Shown: piece by piece, positions 28,370 to 38,398 of the stretch | How the letters are laid out: each line of letters begins with the position of its first letter | Numbering within the stretch: position 1 is the first letter of the stretch | Source: Pseudomonas fluorescens | GTDB taxonomy: Bacteria; Pseudomonadota; Gammaproteobacteria; Pseudomonadales; Pseudomonadaceae | Assembly: GCF_902497995.1 (NCBI RefSeq) | Contig: NZ_CABVII010000003.1 | Location: 248,001-312,000 of the forward strand | Length of the DNA stretch: 64,000 bases | Direction of reading: 5' to 3' | Position numbers and translations under genes: made by a program | Notes under the pieces: generated by a model | Seen by the model: only the letters and a program-made list of their open reading frames with translations | The model's database searches: none | Told to the model about the DNA's origin: nothing

Positions 28370-28729
28370 CTAAACAGCCGCCGCGCCTTCGGGTGGATCG
28401 ATATTGTCCAGTGCCCGATTCACCAATAACTCGCCCACGACAGCCAATTGCTGAATCGACAGCGCCACGTTGCGGTTGGAGCTTTCCAGTTTGCAAGCCA
28501 GGTCCGTGACGAGGACGTTCAGCGACGCGAGGGTTTCGCAGGCGTGGCACAGCAGTGTTGCAGTATCGACGCCGGGGACGATGGTGAAGATGTGGCTGAC
28601 CGGGTCGGCGTGATTGGGGTTACGCAGGCGAGCGCTGATGGCGGGTTCGGTGATGTTGGAAAGTGGGACGGGGTCGACGGGATCGGAATCGGACGGAATT
28701 TCTAAGGTATTTGGTTTGTCTGTCTTCAT
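28370..28729 (-). CDS. DUF6124-like protein, 119 aa
   Basis: Start set at MKTDKPNTLEIP (28729) with AGAGAAG upstream; the frame extends further without a good site. The C-terminal half FTIVPGVDTATLLCHACETLASLNVLVTDLA resembles the Pseudomonas DUF6124/DUF3077 pattern, with ALSIQQLAVVGELLVNRALD following. It is soluble with no signal peptide. These proteins are usually multicopy in Pseudomonas genomes and have unknown function. Family named from memory. Confidence 0.65.
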   Translation of the reverse strand: MKTDKPNTLEIPSDSDPVDPVPLSNITEPAISARLRNPNHADPVSHIFTIVPGVDTATLLCHACETLASLNVLVTDLACKLESSNRNVALSIQQLAVVGELLVNRALDNIDPPEGAAAV

Positions 28730-29248
28730 TGAATGAAACTTCTCTTTAAGTTCTAGGGGACTACCCAACTCACTTCCACATGAGGGTGGCAGCTGTACGC
28801 AGGTGTGGAAGACCAGGAAAAGAGAAAAACCCGGTGCACTTGAAAGTGCCCCGCGCACAGCCGCCATAAGCCGGCAATGTTGACATAAAAAATGCCGACA
28901 TGCGTTTCATGGACGCTGCTTTCTCTTTCTTGAAGCTCGGACTTCCACATCCGGCCGCTGATTTTGCAGCGGCTGGAGAAGGTTATCGCCACGGCCCCCA
29001 GAGCACCAGTTCATGGAATGCGCCAGGGTTTGCAGGAAATTTCCGACGCAATTGAAGGCCCTTGCCCTGCCTCATTTTCATGGGCATACACTGCAACTAC
29101 TTTTATTGTTAGCCGTTGTGATGTGACCGAAACCGTTGTAACTAAACGGCATCGGATCAATCCGTAATCGGGAATGACTAACACGCCGCTTTCGCGAGCA
29201 GGCTCGCTCCCACAGGGAATTCATTTGCCATAAAGTTTCTGCGCGGAT
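28730..29248. other. Intergenic region without a recognised gene
   Basis: I find no convincing CDS in about 520 bp. There is a hairpin (CCGGCCGCTG...CAGCGGCTGG, near 28950-28976) and one isolated REP in the form TTCGCGAGCAGGCTCGCTCCCACAGG (about 29190-29216). The region is less GC-rich than its neighbours near 29090-29170. Confidence 0.4.
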
Positions 29249-29800
29249 TCAATCGTCCGGCATTTCTGGCGGCTTGGCGGGTTTGGCCGGTTTGCTCGGT
29301 TTTGTCGCCTTGGCGCCCTTGGCCGGGGCGGGTTCGGTCACCGGTGGCGGTGGCGTCGGCACCGTTGCCTCTTTCTCTGTCGCCGGCAATTCATCGATGG
29401 TTTTGAAAATCGCCTGCAGGTCGACCGCATCCGACTGTTCCAGTTTCTTTTCGCCGTCCTTGCCGACCAGAATCACCTTGGTCTTCGCGCCGGCGCCCAA
29501 TTTGAGCGAACGGATCAATGCCGCCGTTTCTTGTGGCCCCAGGTCTTTGCCCTCGCGCTGGCCCATCAGATTGAGCACGGTATACAGGACCATGTTGCGA
29601 TCGTCGAAACCCTTGCGGTTGGCCGGCTCATCCAGTGCCTTTTTCAAGCTGACCCACGCGGGATCGACCGTACTCGGAGCGATGACGATCAACGGCCGGG
29701 CCCTGCCCTTGTCCATGTCCAGCGGTGAGTCGCCATCGGCGGCGAACAAGGTACCGGCGAAAGCCAGCAGGGTAGCCAGGGTCAATGACCTGATGAGCAT
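29249..29800 (-). CDS. DUF4174 domain protein, exported
   Basis: 183 aa. AAGGAG lies 6 bp before ATG 29800; the ATG six bases earlier would abut the SD, so it was rejected. The signal peptide ends near LFAADG. The central domain (RPLIVIAPSTVDPAWVSLKKAL...RNMVLYTVLNLMG) has the thioredoxin-like form of DUF4174. The C-terminal 50 residues are a Pro/Ala/Lys-rich tail. Probably periplasmic, function unknown. Confidence 0.78.
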   Translation of the reverse strand: MLIRSLTLATLLAFAGTLFAADGDSPLDMDKGRARPLIVIAPSTVDPAWVSLKKALDEPANRKGFDDRNMVLYTVLNLMGQREGKDLGPQETAALIRSLKLGAGAKTKVILVGKDGEKKLEQSDAVDLQAIFKTIDELPATEKEATVPTPPPPVTEPAPAKGAKATKPSKPAKPAKPPEMPDD

Positions 29801-29980
29801 GCGCATCTCCTTTTGATATCCACGCTCTAATGATTGCGCATCGCGGCGTTCGTTCCGGGGACGCTTCGCAATTATGTTTCGCCCTGCCCCAAGCTTAGGT
29901 CAGGGCAGTCATTGCGCAACAGGCTGGACTAATCTCATGGTTCAGTACTCGACACCTGAAACGCCGCGAGGGCCCCTGCC

Positions 29981-30349
29981 ATGAGCGCTCAGCTGAACCA
30001 CACCATCGTCTGGTGCCGCGACAAGCAGACGTCGGCCAACTACCTGGCAGACATCCTCGGCCTGCCCGCCCCTGAACCCTTCGGGCCGATGCTGGTCGTT
30101 AAACTCGACAACGGCGTGTCGCTGGATTTCTACAACAACGACCCGCCGATCGCTTCTCAGCACTATGCGTTTTTGCTCGGTGACGAGGAGTTCGATGCGG
30201 CCTTCGCCCGTCTGCAAGGGCGAAAGCAACCCTGGTGGGCTGATCCCGGCAAGCAGCGACCGGACGAGATCAATGATCATGGCGGTGGCCGGCGGGTTTA
30301 CTTCGATGACCCGGACGGGCACCTGCTGGAGATTTTCACCCGCGAGTGA
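29981..30349 (+). CDS. VOC family protein (glyoxalase/bleomycin-resistance fold)
   Basis: 122 aa single VOC domain. Candidate metal ligands are His7 in LNHTIVWCRD and Glu117 near the C-terminus (DPDGHLLEIFT). The fold covers glyoxalases, dioxygenases and resistance proteins, so the reaction cannot be stated. It is convergent with the TSUP gene. Confidence 0.85.
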   Translation: MSAQLNHTIVWCRDKQTSANYLADILGLPAPEPFGPMLVVKLDNGVSLDFYNNDPPIASQHYAFLLGDEEFDAAFARLQGRKQPWWADPGKQRPDEINDHGGGRRVYFDDPDGHLLEIFTRE

Positions 30350-30368
30350 ATGAAGCCTGCGGCGAACA

Positions 30369-31154
30369 TCAGAACGCCAGTTTGTAGCCGATCAGCGCCA
30401 GCATCGTCGCCAGGCAAGGACGCAACATTTCGTCGGAGATGCGGCCAGTCAGGTGACTGCCCAGGTAAATGCCTGGCAGCGAACCGACCAGCAAGTAGCC
30501 CAGTACGTGCCAATCCATGTTGCCCATACTCGCGTGACCGAGGCCGGCGACCAGGGTCAGGGGTACGGCGTGGGCGATTTCCGTGCCTACCAGGCGGCGG
30601 GTTGGCAGCATGGGATAAAGAATGAACAGGGCTACGGTTCCCAGGGCGCCGGCACCGATGGAGGTCAGGGCGACCATGGTGCCGAGCACCAGGCCAGTCA
30701 GCACGGTCAGCCCGTTCAGGCGCGGGCCACTGGGGTTGTAGTTGCCGCCGGCGCGTTTGTGGGCGAAATCGAGCAAGCGCTTCTTGAAGAAAATCGCCAG
30801 CGCGGTGGCAAACAGGACAAAGCCCAAGGCCTGTTTGATCACGGCGTTCATGGCATCGGGGGATGTCTGCAGGGTGCTCAGGAACCACAGCGTCATCAGC
30901 ACCGCCGGCACACTGCCGAGGGTCAGCCAGCCGGTGATTGACCAATCGATGTTGTTGTTCTTTTTATGAACCAGAACGCCGCTGGATTTGGTAATGGCGG
31001 CGTACAGGAGATCCGTGCCCACCGCCGTCGCCGGATTGACCCCGAACCACAGCAGGATCGGCGTCATCAATGAGCCGCCGCCCACGCCGGTCATGCCGAC
31101 GATGAAACCCACCACTAAACCTGCGACCACCAACCCGAAGTTAACGAATTCCAT
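30369..31154 (-). CDS. TSUP family transporter (TauE/SafE-like)
   Basis: 261 aa, about eight transmembrane helices. Start chosen at MEFVNFGLVVAG (31154); the longer frame runs into a REPIN. The two family repeats GMTGVGGGSLMTPILL and ALTSIGAGALGTVALFILYP are clear. Members export or import sulfite, sulfonates or other organic anions. Substrate not predictable. Confidence 0.87.
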   Translation of the reverse strand: MEFVNFGLVVAGLVVGFIVGMTGVGGGSLMTPILLWFGVNPATAVGTDLLYAAITKSSGVLVHKKNNNIDWSITGWLTLGSVPAVLMTLWFLSTLQTSPDAMNAVIKQALGFVLFATALAIFFKKRLLDFAHKRAGGNYNPSGPRLNGLTVLTGLVLGTMVALTSIGAGALGTVALFILYPMLPTRRLVGTEIAHAVPLTLVAGLGHASMGNMDWHVLGYLLVGSLPGIYLGSHLTGRISDEMLRPCLATMLALIGYKLAF

Positions 31155-31264
31155 TAACACGCCCACAAAAATCGCATGAATAAACTGGCCCGCAGCATAG
31201 CGATTTTTCTTATAACCAGTTATATCGATGAGGTCTATCGTTATGCCGATGTGCGCTGACATCC

Positions 31265-31357
31265 CTGTAGGAGCGAAGCTTGCTCGCGAAGAACGATAAC
31301 GCGGAGCAACAGATACACCGCGGCGCCTGGTTCGCCGGCAAGCCTGGCTCCTACAGG
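31265..31357. repeat. Hybrid REPIN with two REP types
   Basis: The left REP is GTAGGAGCGAAGCTTGCTCGCGAAG and the right is the inverted CCAGGCTTGCCGGCGAA type. The arms are therefore from different REP subfamilies, unlike the other REPINs in the window. Confidence 0.75.
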
Positions 31358-31394
31358 TCATGGGGGGGGTTGAGCTATCGGTGCAAGCAGCCAC

Positions 31395-32144
31395 TCACTG
31401 TACGGGCAGGAAATTGAGGAACAGCAGGCTCTGGGCGTAATTCAGGCCGATCCGCCGGTAGCGCTCGTCGAGCATCTGGGTCAACAGGTCCAGGCGCGCG
31501 ACGATCTTGCCGAATTCCACGGCAAAACTCAGGTTGCTGCCCTCCTCCGAGATCTCGTTGGAAAACAGCAAGGGCTCGCCCTGCTTGTTCTGCCGCTGAC
31601 TGAGGATCCAGGTGGCTTTCTCGATGTTGCGCGCGGCGTTGTTGACGAAGGTCGGGTTGATCGCATCGGTCATGTAGAACTCGAGACGATTGCCGTGGGC
31701 GGTCACCAGCATGCTGCCGATGGCATAGATGAAGGCACCGACCCGGTCGCCGAGGAATTCAGGGCTCATGGCGAAGCTCAGTGCCGCCAGGTCTTTTTTG
31801 CCGCCCAGGGTCGGTAGCGGCTGTTGCATTTCGATGGCCATGCGCACTTGCTGCCCGGCGGTGCGGGCGTCGAGGAAGCCGGACTTTTTCAACTCCTCGG
31901 GGTTGCGCAGGTAGAGCTTGCTCATGAGCAGGTAGAGGCTGTCGAGGTTGTCGCGCATCGCCAGGGTGGCCATGCGGTCGACGCTGGTCTGGAGGAATTC
32001 CTGGGGTTTGCCTTCGCGGAACTGGTCGATGATGTCGCCGCCCTGTTGCTGGCTGCATCCGGAGAAGCAGAGCATCGACACACAGGCCAGCAGCAGGCTG
32101 TTCCGGCGGATGTGCAGCGTGATGAGGGGTAACACTGGAACCAT
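31395..32144 (-). CDS. Conserved lipoprotein, 249 aa, unknown function
   Basis: From ATG 32144 the N-terminus contains a hydrophobic signal and lipobox LCFSGC with Cys30, indicating a lipid-anchored envelope protein. The mature part is helical with no familiar domain (DIIDQFREGKPQEFLQTSVD...). No clear SD is visible, and a later GTG start is possible. The gene stands alone. Confidence 0.7.
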   Translation of the reverse strand: MVPVLPLITLHIRRNSLLLACVSMLCFSGCSQQQGGDIIDQFREGKPQEFLQTSVDRMATLAMRDNLDSLYLLMSKLYLRNPEELKKSGFLDARTAGQQVRMAIEMQQPLPTLGGKKDLAALSFAMSPEFLGDRVGAFIYAIGSMLVTAHGNRLEFYMTDAINPTFVNNAARNIEKATWILSQRQNKQGEPLLFSNEISEEGSNLSFAVEFGKIVARLDLLTQMLDERYRRIGLNYAQSLLFLNFLPVQ

Positions 32145-32267
32145 GGGTGCTTGGACTTGGACATGGGCTTGCGGTGGGGATCGCCGCAGGCTGGCCATGG
32201 ATAGAGCCGGGAATCCGGAAAAAGTGCAGTACCGATGGTCCGTAAACGCTGTTCGATGGACAGGTGA

Positions 32268-32427
32268 ATCAAAAGATCGCAGCCTGCGGCAGCTCGCGCC
32301 GTACGCCTACAGGGGCGCGTCTTTCTGGCAGCACGCGTTATCGTTCACGTCCTTCGTCGGAACGCCGCCCGAAGCAAGGGCAGCGTACACCGCGATATGC
32401 CGGATAAACTGGCTGCGATCTTTTGAT
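32268..32427. repeat. Inverted-repeat element of a second REP-like family
   Basis: Perfect 17-bp terminal inverted repeats ATCAAAAGATCGCAGCC (32268-32284) and its complement (32411-32427) flank a GC-rich core with a CTACAGG tail. The sequence differs from the main REP types. It fills the gap between divergent lipoprotein and AKR genes, which holds no other gene. Confidence 0.65.
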
Positions 32428-32500
32428 TTTTTGACGGAACCACCGCGCTGTTGTGCTGCCAACCGAAGAGTACCCATCGATCGAAAAAAAGGAGATGTGC

Positions 32501-33322
32501 ATGCGCACCCTCGATCTGGCAGGCGTCAACGTACCGGTCATCGGCCAAGGCACCTGGCGCATGGGGGAGGATCCTTCGCGGCGCAGCCAGGAGGTGGCGG
32601 CGTTGCGCCAGGGCATCGAGTTGGGCATGACCCTGATCGACACCGCTGAAATGTACGGCGAAGGCGGTGCCGAGCAAGTGGTGGGCGAAGCCATCACGGG
32701 CAGGCGCGACCAGGTGTTTCTGGTCAGCAAGGTGTACCCGCACAACGCCAGCCGCAACGGCATCCCCCAGGCGTGCGAGCGCAGTCTGCAACGGCTGGGC
32801 ACCGACTACATTGATCTGTACCTGCTGCACTGGCGCGGCCAGTATCCCCTGGAGGAAACCGTCGAGGCCTTCGAACGCCTGCGCGAGGCCGGCAAGATCG
32901 GTCGCTGGGGCGTGTCCAATTGCGACCTGGATGATCTGCACGAGCTGGCCGCGCCGGCCTGCGCCACTAATCAAGTGCTCTACAATCTGGAAGAGCGCGG
33001 CATAGAATTCGATCTGCTGCCCTGGTGCCAGCAGCATCGCCTGCCCGTCATGGCCTACTGTCCAATCGGCCAGGGTGGGGAGATGCTGGCCCACCCGGCG
33101 CTCATGCACGTTGCCGCCCGTCACGACGCGACGCCGGCCCAAATCGCGCTGGCATGGATTCTGCGCCAGGACGGTGTGATCGCCATCCCCAAGGCGGTCA
33201 GCCCCGAACATGTGCAACTGAATGCACAAGCCGCGCAACTGCGGCTTGAAGCGGGGGACCTGGAGGCGCTGGACCACGCGTTTCACGCGCCGCAACGAAA
33301 GCAGCGATTGGCCATGGTCTGA
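32501..33322 (+). CDS. Aldo/keto reductase
   Basis: 273 aa. AAAGGAG lies 6 bp before ATG 32501, fixing the start over the longer frame. The AKR catalytic tetrad is complete: Asp47, Tyr52, Lys77 and His110 (DTAEMYG, VSKVY, LLHW). The C-terminal nucleotide-binding part contains IAIPKAVSPEHV. It is a NADPH-dependent cytoplasmic oxidoreductase similar to E. coli YeaE. Substrate unknown. The DUF1810 gene follows after 30 bp and may share its transcript. Confidence 0.87.
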   Translation: MRTLDLAGVNVPVIGQGTWRMGEDPSRRSQEVAALRQGIELGMTLIDTAEMYGEGGAEQVVGEAITGRRDQVFLVSKVYPHNASRNGIPQACERSLQRLGTDYIDLYLLHWRGQYPLEETVEAFERLREAGKIGRWGVSNCDLDDLHELAAPACATNQVLYNLEERGIEFDLLPWCQQHRLPVMAYCPIGQGGEMLAHPALMHVAARHDATPAQIALAWILRQDGVIAIPKAVSPEHVQLNAQAAQLRLEAGDLEALDHAFHAPQRKQRLAMV

Positions 33323-33352
33323 GCCGTCGCGGTTGTGTCAGAGGGTTTGCGC

Positions 33353-33802
33353 ATGAGAAGCACCGATCCACTCGACAGGTTCGACCTGCAACGCTTCATT
33401 CAGGCGCAGAACCCGGTGTTCGAACGGGTTCAGGATGAGCTGATGGCTGGCCGCAAGCGCAGTCACTGGATGTGGTTCATCTTTCCGCAATTCACGGGAC
33501 TTGGCGACAGTGAGATGTCCCGTCATTTCGCGATTCGATCCGCAGCGGAAGCGTTGGCCTACCTCGAGCACCCGGTGTTGAGCGCTCGACTGCGTAACTG
33601 CACGCAATGGGTCATGGACATCGAGCAGCGCCCGATTGCGGCGATTTTCGGCCATCCCGACGACCTCAAGTTTCACTCCTCGATGACCCTGTTCGCCCAG
33701 GTCGATACCGAAGACGATCTGTTCAGCCGGGCACTGGATCGGTATTTCCACGGCATTCCTGATGAGTGGACGTTAACGCTGCTGGACTCAAAACAGGCCT
33801 AA
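33353..33802 (+). CDS. DUF1810 family protein
   Basis: 149 aa from ATG 33353 behind GAGGG. The pattern [21 protein letters not shown] with [15 protein letters not shown] is diagnostic of DUF1810, a family without a firmly known role. Its last 15 bp overlap the end of polB on the opposite strand. Confidence 0.85.
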   Translation: MRSTDPLDRFDLQRFIQAQNPVFERVQDELMAGRKRSHWMWFIFPQFTGLGDSEMSRHFAIRSAAEALAYLEHPVLSARLRNCTQWVMDIEQRPIAAIFGHPDDLKFHSSMTLFAQVDTEDDLFSRALDRYFHGIPDEWTLTLLDSKQA

Positions 33803-36151
33803 TTGCCCGCCAATCAAGGTCGAGAAGTCGTCGTCGACGAAGGGCAGGATCGCATCCGCCACCGGTTGCAATTGCCGGGTGACGTAGTGGTCGTAATCGA
33901 TGGGTGCGCTGCGGATCTCCAGCGGCTCGGGCCCGGCGACGCTGATCACGTAGCTGATCCAGCCCCCGTTCTGGTACTGCCGCGGCCGGCCCTGACGGTC
34001 GTTATAGTCGTCGGCGATACGCGCCGCGCGGACATGGGGCGGCACGTTGCGTTGGTAGTCGTCGAGGGTGCGACGCAGGCGCTTGCGGTAGATCAGCCGG
34101 TCATCGAACTCACCGGCCAGGGTCTTGCGCACGTAGTCGCGCACGTAATCCTGATACGGCTGGCGATTGAAGATGCGCAGGTACAGCTCCTGCTGGAATT
34201 GCCGGGCCAGCGGCGACCAGTCGGTGCGCACGGTTTCCAGGCCCTTGTAGACCATTTCGTCGCTGCCGTCGGCGCGGGTCACCAGCCCGGCATAACGCTT
34301 CTTGCTGCCCTCCTCGGCGCCGCGAATGGTCGGCATCAGAAAGCGTTTGTAGTGGGTTTCGAACTGCAACTCCAGGGCACTTTCCAGCCCGAATTGCTGC
34401 CGCACATGTTCGCGCCACCACTGGTTGACGTGGTCCACCAGGGCGTGGCCGATCTGCGCCGCTTCCTGCTGACCGTGGGCGCGGCGCAGCCAGACGAAGG
34501 TCGAGTCGGTGTCGCCGTAGATCACCGTGTGGCCCTGGGCTTCGATCAGCTTTCGGGTGCGCAGCATGATTTCGTGGCCGCGCAGGGTGATGGACGACGC
34601 CAGGCGCGTATCGAAGAAGCGGCAACCACTGGAACCGAGCACGCCGTAGAAGGCGTTCATGATGATCTTCAAGGCCTGGGACAGCGGCGCGTTGTGTTCG
34701 CGCTTGGCGGTTTCCCGGCCTTCGGCGACGCGGGCGACGATCGCTGGCAGGCAATGCCGGGTTCTGGAAAAACGGGCGCCGCGAAAGCCCGGCACCGACT
34801 CGCTGTCGGCGGGATGCTTGAGGCCCTCGATCAGGCCCACCGGGTCGATGAGGAAGGTACGGATGATCGACGGATACAGGCTTTTATAGTCCAGCACCAG
34901 CACCGACTCGTACAACCCCGGTTGCGAATCCATGACGAAACCGCCGGGACTGGCCTGCGCAGGCTTGGTCCCAAGGTTCGGCGCGACGAACCCCTGGCGA
35001 TGCATCAGCGGCATGTACAGGTGGGTGAACGCCGCCACGGAGCCACCGCTGCGATCCGCCGGCAAACCGGTGACGCTGGCCCGTTCCAACAGGAAGGTCA
35101 GCAGTTCGGTCCTGGCGAAGATCCGCGTCACCAGTTCGCAGTCCTTGAGGTTGTACGTGGCCAGGGCCGGTTTGTCCTCGGCGAACATGCGGTTGATTTC
35201 GTCCATGCGCTGATACGGCGTGCTGATCGCCTTGCCTTCGCCGAGCAGGGTTTGCGCGACGTTTTCCAGGCTGAATGACGCAAAGTTCCAGGTCGCCGAG
35301 CGCAGGGATTCGATGCCATCGATGATCAATCGCCCGGCGGCCGAGGCGAAGTAATGGTTGCGGCTGCCGTGTTCGCGCCACTGCATTTCCTCGCCGCCAC
35401 GCCCCAGTTTCAATGGCACCGCCAGGCGCCGGGCGTGCTCGTGCAGCACGCGCAGGTCGAACTGCACGAGGTTCCAGCCGATGATCGCGTCGGGATCATG
35501 GCGGGCGAACCATTCGTTGAGTTTTTTCAGCAGCAGGGTTCGCGAGTCACAGTATTCGAGCTGGAAATCCACCTCGCGGTCGCCGCCGTGGGGCGGGCCT
35601 AACATATAGACCTGACGCTCGCCACAGCCTTCCAGGGCGATGGAATACAACTCGCCGCGGGCGGTGGTTTCGATGTCCAGGGACACCAGCCTGAGCCTGG
35701 GTCGGTAGTCCGGGTCGGGTTTCATCTGCGCGTCGAGCAGCAGGCCCTCGGCATTGGGCGTGCCGCCAAAGACCACCGGCGCCGTGATGAACCGCTCCAT
35801 CATGTAGCGCTCCGGCGGGCGCACGTCGGCTTCGAACACATCGACGCCGGCCTTGCGCAACGCGGTTTCCAGGCGCATCAGCTGCCCATGCTGCCGGCAA
35901 TACAGACCGAGCACCGGGCGATGCTCGAAATCCTGCAAGGCCAGGGGTCGCAGTTCGACGTTTTTTTCGCCGCGCAACAGCGCCTCGGCCTGCTCGCGCT
36001 GGGCCGCCGGGATGAACGCCACCGAGGGTTGATACGGCAGGCGGATACGCTGGGGACCGGTATCGGTCGCCAGCCAGAACTCGACTTCCGTACCGGCCGG
36101 TGTGTCGCGCCAATGCCGGGTCAGGACGAAGCCCCGCTGTAAATCCACCAC
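33788..36151 (-). CDS. polB: DNA polymerase II (family B)
   Basis: 787 aa family B polymerase used in lesion bypass and fork restart. Exo motifs are intact: DIET (159-162), WNLVQFD (226-232) and YNLKDCELV (333-341). Polymerase motifs are [10 protein letters not shown] (421-430) and YGDTDS (545-550). The C-terminal QLGLF is the sliding-clamp-binding peptide. E. coli polB is SOS-regulated, but I see no LexA box in the 140 bp upstream. Convergent and overlapping with the DUF1810 gene. Confidence 0.96.
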   Translation of the reverse strand: MVDLQRGFVLTRHWRDTPAGTEVEFWLATDTGPQRIRLPYQPSVAFIPAAQREQAEALLRGEKNVELRPLALQDFEHRPVLGLYCRQHGQLMRLETALRKAGVDVFEADVRPPERYMMERFITAPVVFGGTPNAEGLLLDAQMKPDPDYRPRLRLVSLDIETTARGELYSIALEGCGERQVYMLGPPHGGDREVDFQLEYCDSRTLLLKKLNEWFARHDPDAIIGWNLVQFDLRVLHEHARRLAVPLKLGRGGEEMQWREHGSRNHYFASAAGRLIIDGIESLRSATWNFASFSLENVAQTLLGEGKAISTPYQRMDEINRMFAEDKPALATYNLKDCELVTRIFARTELLTFLLERASVTGLPADRSGGSVAAFTHLYMPLMHRQGFVAPNLGTKPAQASPGGFVMDSQPGLYESVLVLDYKSLYPSIIRTFLIDPVGLIEGLKHPADSESVPGFRGARFSRTRHCLPAIVARVAEGRETAKREHNAPLSQALKIIMNAFYGVLGSSGCRFFDTRLASSITLRGHEIMLRTRKLIEAQGHTVIYGDTDSTFVWLRRAHGQQEAAQIGHALVDHVNQWWREHVRQQFGLESALELQFETHYKRFLMPTIRGAEEGSKKRYAGLVTRADGSDEMVYKGLETVRTDWSPLARQFQQELYLRIFNRQPYQDYVRDYVRKTLAGEFDDRLIYRKRLRRTLDDYQRNVPPHVRAARIADDYNDRQGRPRQYQNGGWISYVISVAGPEPLEIRSAPIDYDHYVTRQLQPVADAILPFVDDDFSTLIGGQLGLF

Positions 36152-36294
36152 TGCAACCTCAATTCTGCTTCAAGCGGCAATTCTACGCGTCATTGATGGG
36201 GCACGGCGCAGGTTGCGATTTTTTGATCTGTCATCTTTCGGACACCTCACTGACTTATTCTCCCGGCACTTTCCTTGTCTTGTAGGGTGCCGGC

Positions 36295-37635
36295 ATGACG
36301 CTGCGCGTGTTGTTCCTGTGGGTGCTCTGCGCGAGCCTGCCGCTGGCGGCGTCGGCCGGTGATCTGCCGATACCCGACCAGGGTTCGGTGCTGCGCATCC
36401 AGGGTTCCAATACGATCGGCGCAGCACTGGGCCCGGCACTGGTCGAAGGCTTGATGCGCGAGCAGGGTTTGCACAAGGTTCACCGCGAAGTCCCGAACAA
36501 AACCAACGAACTGCGTGTGGTCGGCGAAACCGTTCAGGGGCGTCGGGTGGCGGTGGACATCGCGGCTCACGGCTCCCGCACCGGCTTCACCGCCCTGAAA
36601 ACCGCCACCGCCGATCTCGCCGCGTCCTCGCGCCCGATCAAGGACAGCGAACGGATGGCCCTGCAATCCCTGGGCGATCTGAAACAACCCGGCGCCGAGC
36701 AGGTGATCGCCATCGATGGCCTGGCGATCATCCTTCATCCGCAAAACCCGTTGAATCAACTCGACACCGAACAACTGGCGCGGATTTTCAGCGGCGAGGC
36801 AAGCACCTGGGAAGCACTCGGCGGCAGCGGTGGGCCGATTCATCTTTATGCGCGGGATGACCAATCGGGCACTTATGACACGTTCAAGGAACTGGTCCTC
36901 GCCGGTCGTGGGAAAATTCTGAGCAGCACCGCGAAACGTTTCGAATCCAGTGAGCAGCTGTCCGACGCTGTGAGTCTGGATCCGCAAGGCATCGGCTTCA
37001 TCGGCCTGCCGTACGTGCGCCAGGCCAAAGCCGTGGCCATTGCCGACGGCCAATCCCAGGCCATGCTCCCGCTCGACAGCCTGATCGCCACGGAAGACTA
37101 CCCACTGTCCCGTCGACTGTTTTTTTATCGGCCTCCCACCGGGAACAATCCCTGGGCCGAAGCGTTGGTCGCCTTCGCCCAAGGCAGCCAGGGTCAGGCC
37201 ATCGTCGCCGCCAATGGTTTTATCGCCCAGACCGTCCAGGCCATGGCCGTCACGCCGAATGCGCTGATGCCCGAGGGTTATCAGGCGCTCAGCCGCCATG
37301 CCCAGCGGCTGTCGGTCAACTTCCGTTTCGAAGAAGGCAGTGCGACCCTGGATAACAAGGCCCGGCAGGACCTCTCAAGGGTGCTCGACTACATCAAGCA
37401 GCACGACAAGACCCGTCGCCAGGTGACGCTGGTGGGGTTTGGCGACGCCAAGAGTGATCCGGCGCGGGCGGATCTGCTGTCGAAACTACGCGCCATGGCA
37501 GTGCGCCGGGAGCTGGTGAAAGGCGGTGTGGTGTTGCGCGAGATCCGCGGCTTTGGCGCCGAGATGCCGGTGGCGGCCAATAGCGCGGACGAGGGGCGGA
37601 TCAAGAACCGGCGGGTTGAGGTGTGGGTGTATTGA
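36295..37635 (+). CDS. PstS-like phosphate-binding domain fused to OmpA-like domain
   Basis: 446 aa. A signal peptide (about 1-21, SAG) is followed by a PBP-like phosphate-binding domain with LRIQGSNTIG near residue 34 and ARDDQSGTYDTFKELV near 188. The C-terminal OmpA/MotB domain starts about residue 342 (VNFRFEEGSATLD) and contains the peptidoglycan-binding GFGDAKSD...NRRVEVWVY. This suggests a peptidoglycan-anchored periplasmic binding protein. No pst transporter genes are near. Confidence 0.85.
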   Translation: MTLRVLFLWVLCASLPLAASAGDLPIPDQGSVLRIQGSNTIGAALGPALVEGLMREQGLHKVHREVPNKTNELRVVGETVQGRRVAVDIAAHGSRTGFTALKTATADLAASSRPIKDSERMALQSLGDLKQPGAEQVIAIDGLAIILHPQNPLNQLDTEQLARIFSGEASTWEALGGSGGPIHLYARDDQSGTYDTFKELVLAGRGKILSSTAKRFESSEQLSDAVSLDPQGIGFIGLPYVRQAKAVAIADGQSQAMLPLDSLIATEDYPLSRRLFFYRPPTGNNPWAEALVAFAQGSQGQAIVAANGFIAQTVQAMAVTPNALMPEGYQALSRHAQRLSVNFRFEEGSATLDNKARQDLSRVLDYIKQHDKTRRQVTLVGFGDAKSDPARADLLSKLRAMAVRRELVKGGVVLREIRGFGAEMPVAANSADEGRIKNRRVEVWVY

Positions 37636-37768
37636 GGCGTTGGTTGATCTAGAAATATCCTTTGCGTCAGTGGACTCCTGCGGCGAAGGGGCAGGCCCCA
37701 ATGCCAGCCAGATTCCGCGTCTTCACTCCCCTCACTAAGGCGTTTGGCTTGCCTGAGGACGTTGCCGA

Positions 37769-38287
37769 TCAGCCGAGCAGTTTCTCAAGTTGCGCCGTGG
37801 TATCCACCGCGCCCATGGTCTTGGCCGCATCCAGCGCAGTGATGCCATTGGCGTCCCTGGCCTTCGGATCGGCGCCCTTGCCGATCAGGTAGTCGACGAT
37901 TTCGACGCGATTGAACATCGCCGCCATCATCAGCGCCGTACGACCGTCGAAGGACGAACCTTCAACCTGCGCACCGCCTTCGACCAACGCCTTGACCACC
38001 GCCAGGTCACCCTTGAACGCAGCGCCGGCAATCGGGCTCTGGCCGTTGTCGTTGCGGATTTCCGGGTCGGCCTTGTGCTCGAGCAAAACTTTTACCGTCT
38101 CCACATGGCCGTGGTAAGCGGCCAGCATCAACAAGGTATCGCCCTTGTGGTTGCGCAGGTTCGGCGGCAGGCCCTTGGTCAGCAGCGCAGCCATCATGGC
38201 CGCATCGCCCTCGCGCGCCTTGTTGAATACCTGTTCGGCAAATTCAGCGGCTTCTTCGGGGCTCATCTGGCGGCTTTGGTCTGACAT
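37769..38287 (-). CDS. Ankyrin-repeat protein
   Basis: 172 aa from ATG 38287 with GGAG 6 bp upstream; an ATG four codons earlier overlaps that site. An N-terminal acidic helix precedes about four ankyrin repeats (GDTLLMLAAYHGHVETVKVLL, GQSPIAGAAFKGDLAVVKAL, GRTALMMAAMFNRVEIVDYL, GITALDAAK). There is no signal peptide. Similar Pseudomonas proteins include AnkB next to catalase katB, but no catalase is here. Likely a protein-interaction factor. Confidence 0.83.
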   Translation of the reverse strand: MSDQSRQMSPEEAAEFAEQVFNKAREGDAAMMAALLTKGLPPNLRNHKGDTLLMLAAYHGHVETVKVLLEHKADPEIRNDNGQSPIAGAAFKGDLAVVKALVEGGAQVEGSSFDGRTALMMAAMFNRVEIVDYLIGKGADPKARDANGITALDAAKTMGAVDTTAQLEKLLG

Positions 38288-38398
38288 CGGGGACTCCACT
38301 TTCGGTTATTCGCAAAGCCGACAGTTTCCCGATGAGTCCTGAAACTGTCACTTGTTTTTTCTCATGGGCGGCCATAGCCACATTCAATAAAAGCCACA

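Noticed and set aside
28964-29167. 67-codon ORF in the gap after the DUF6124-like gene
   Set aside because: No SD, no recognisable sequence, and it covers a hairpin. Not supported as a gene.
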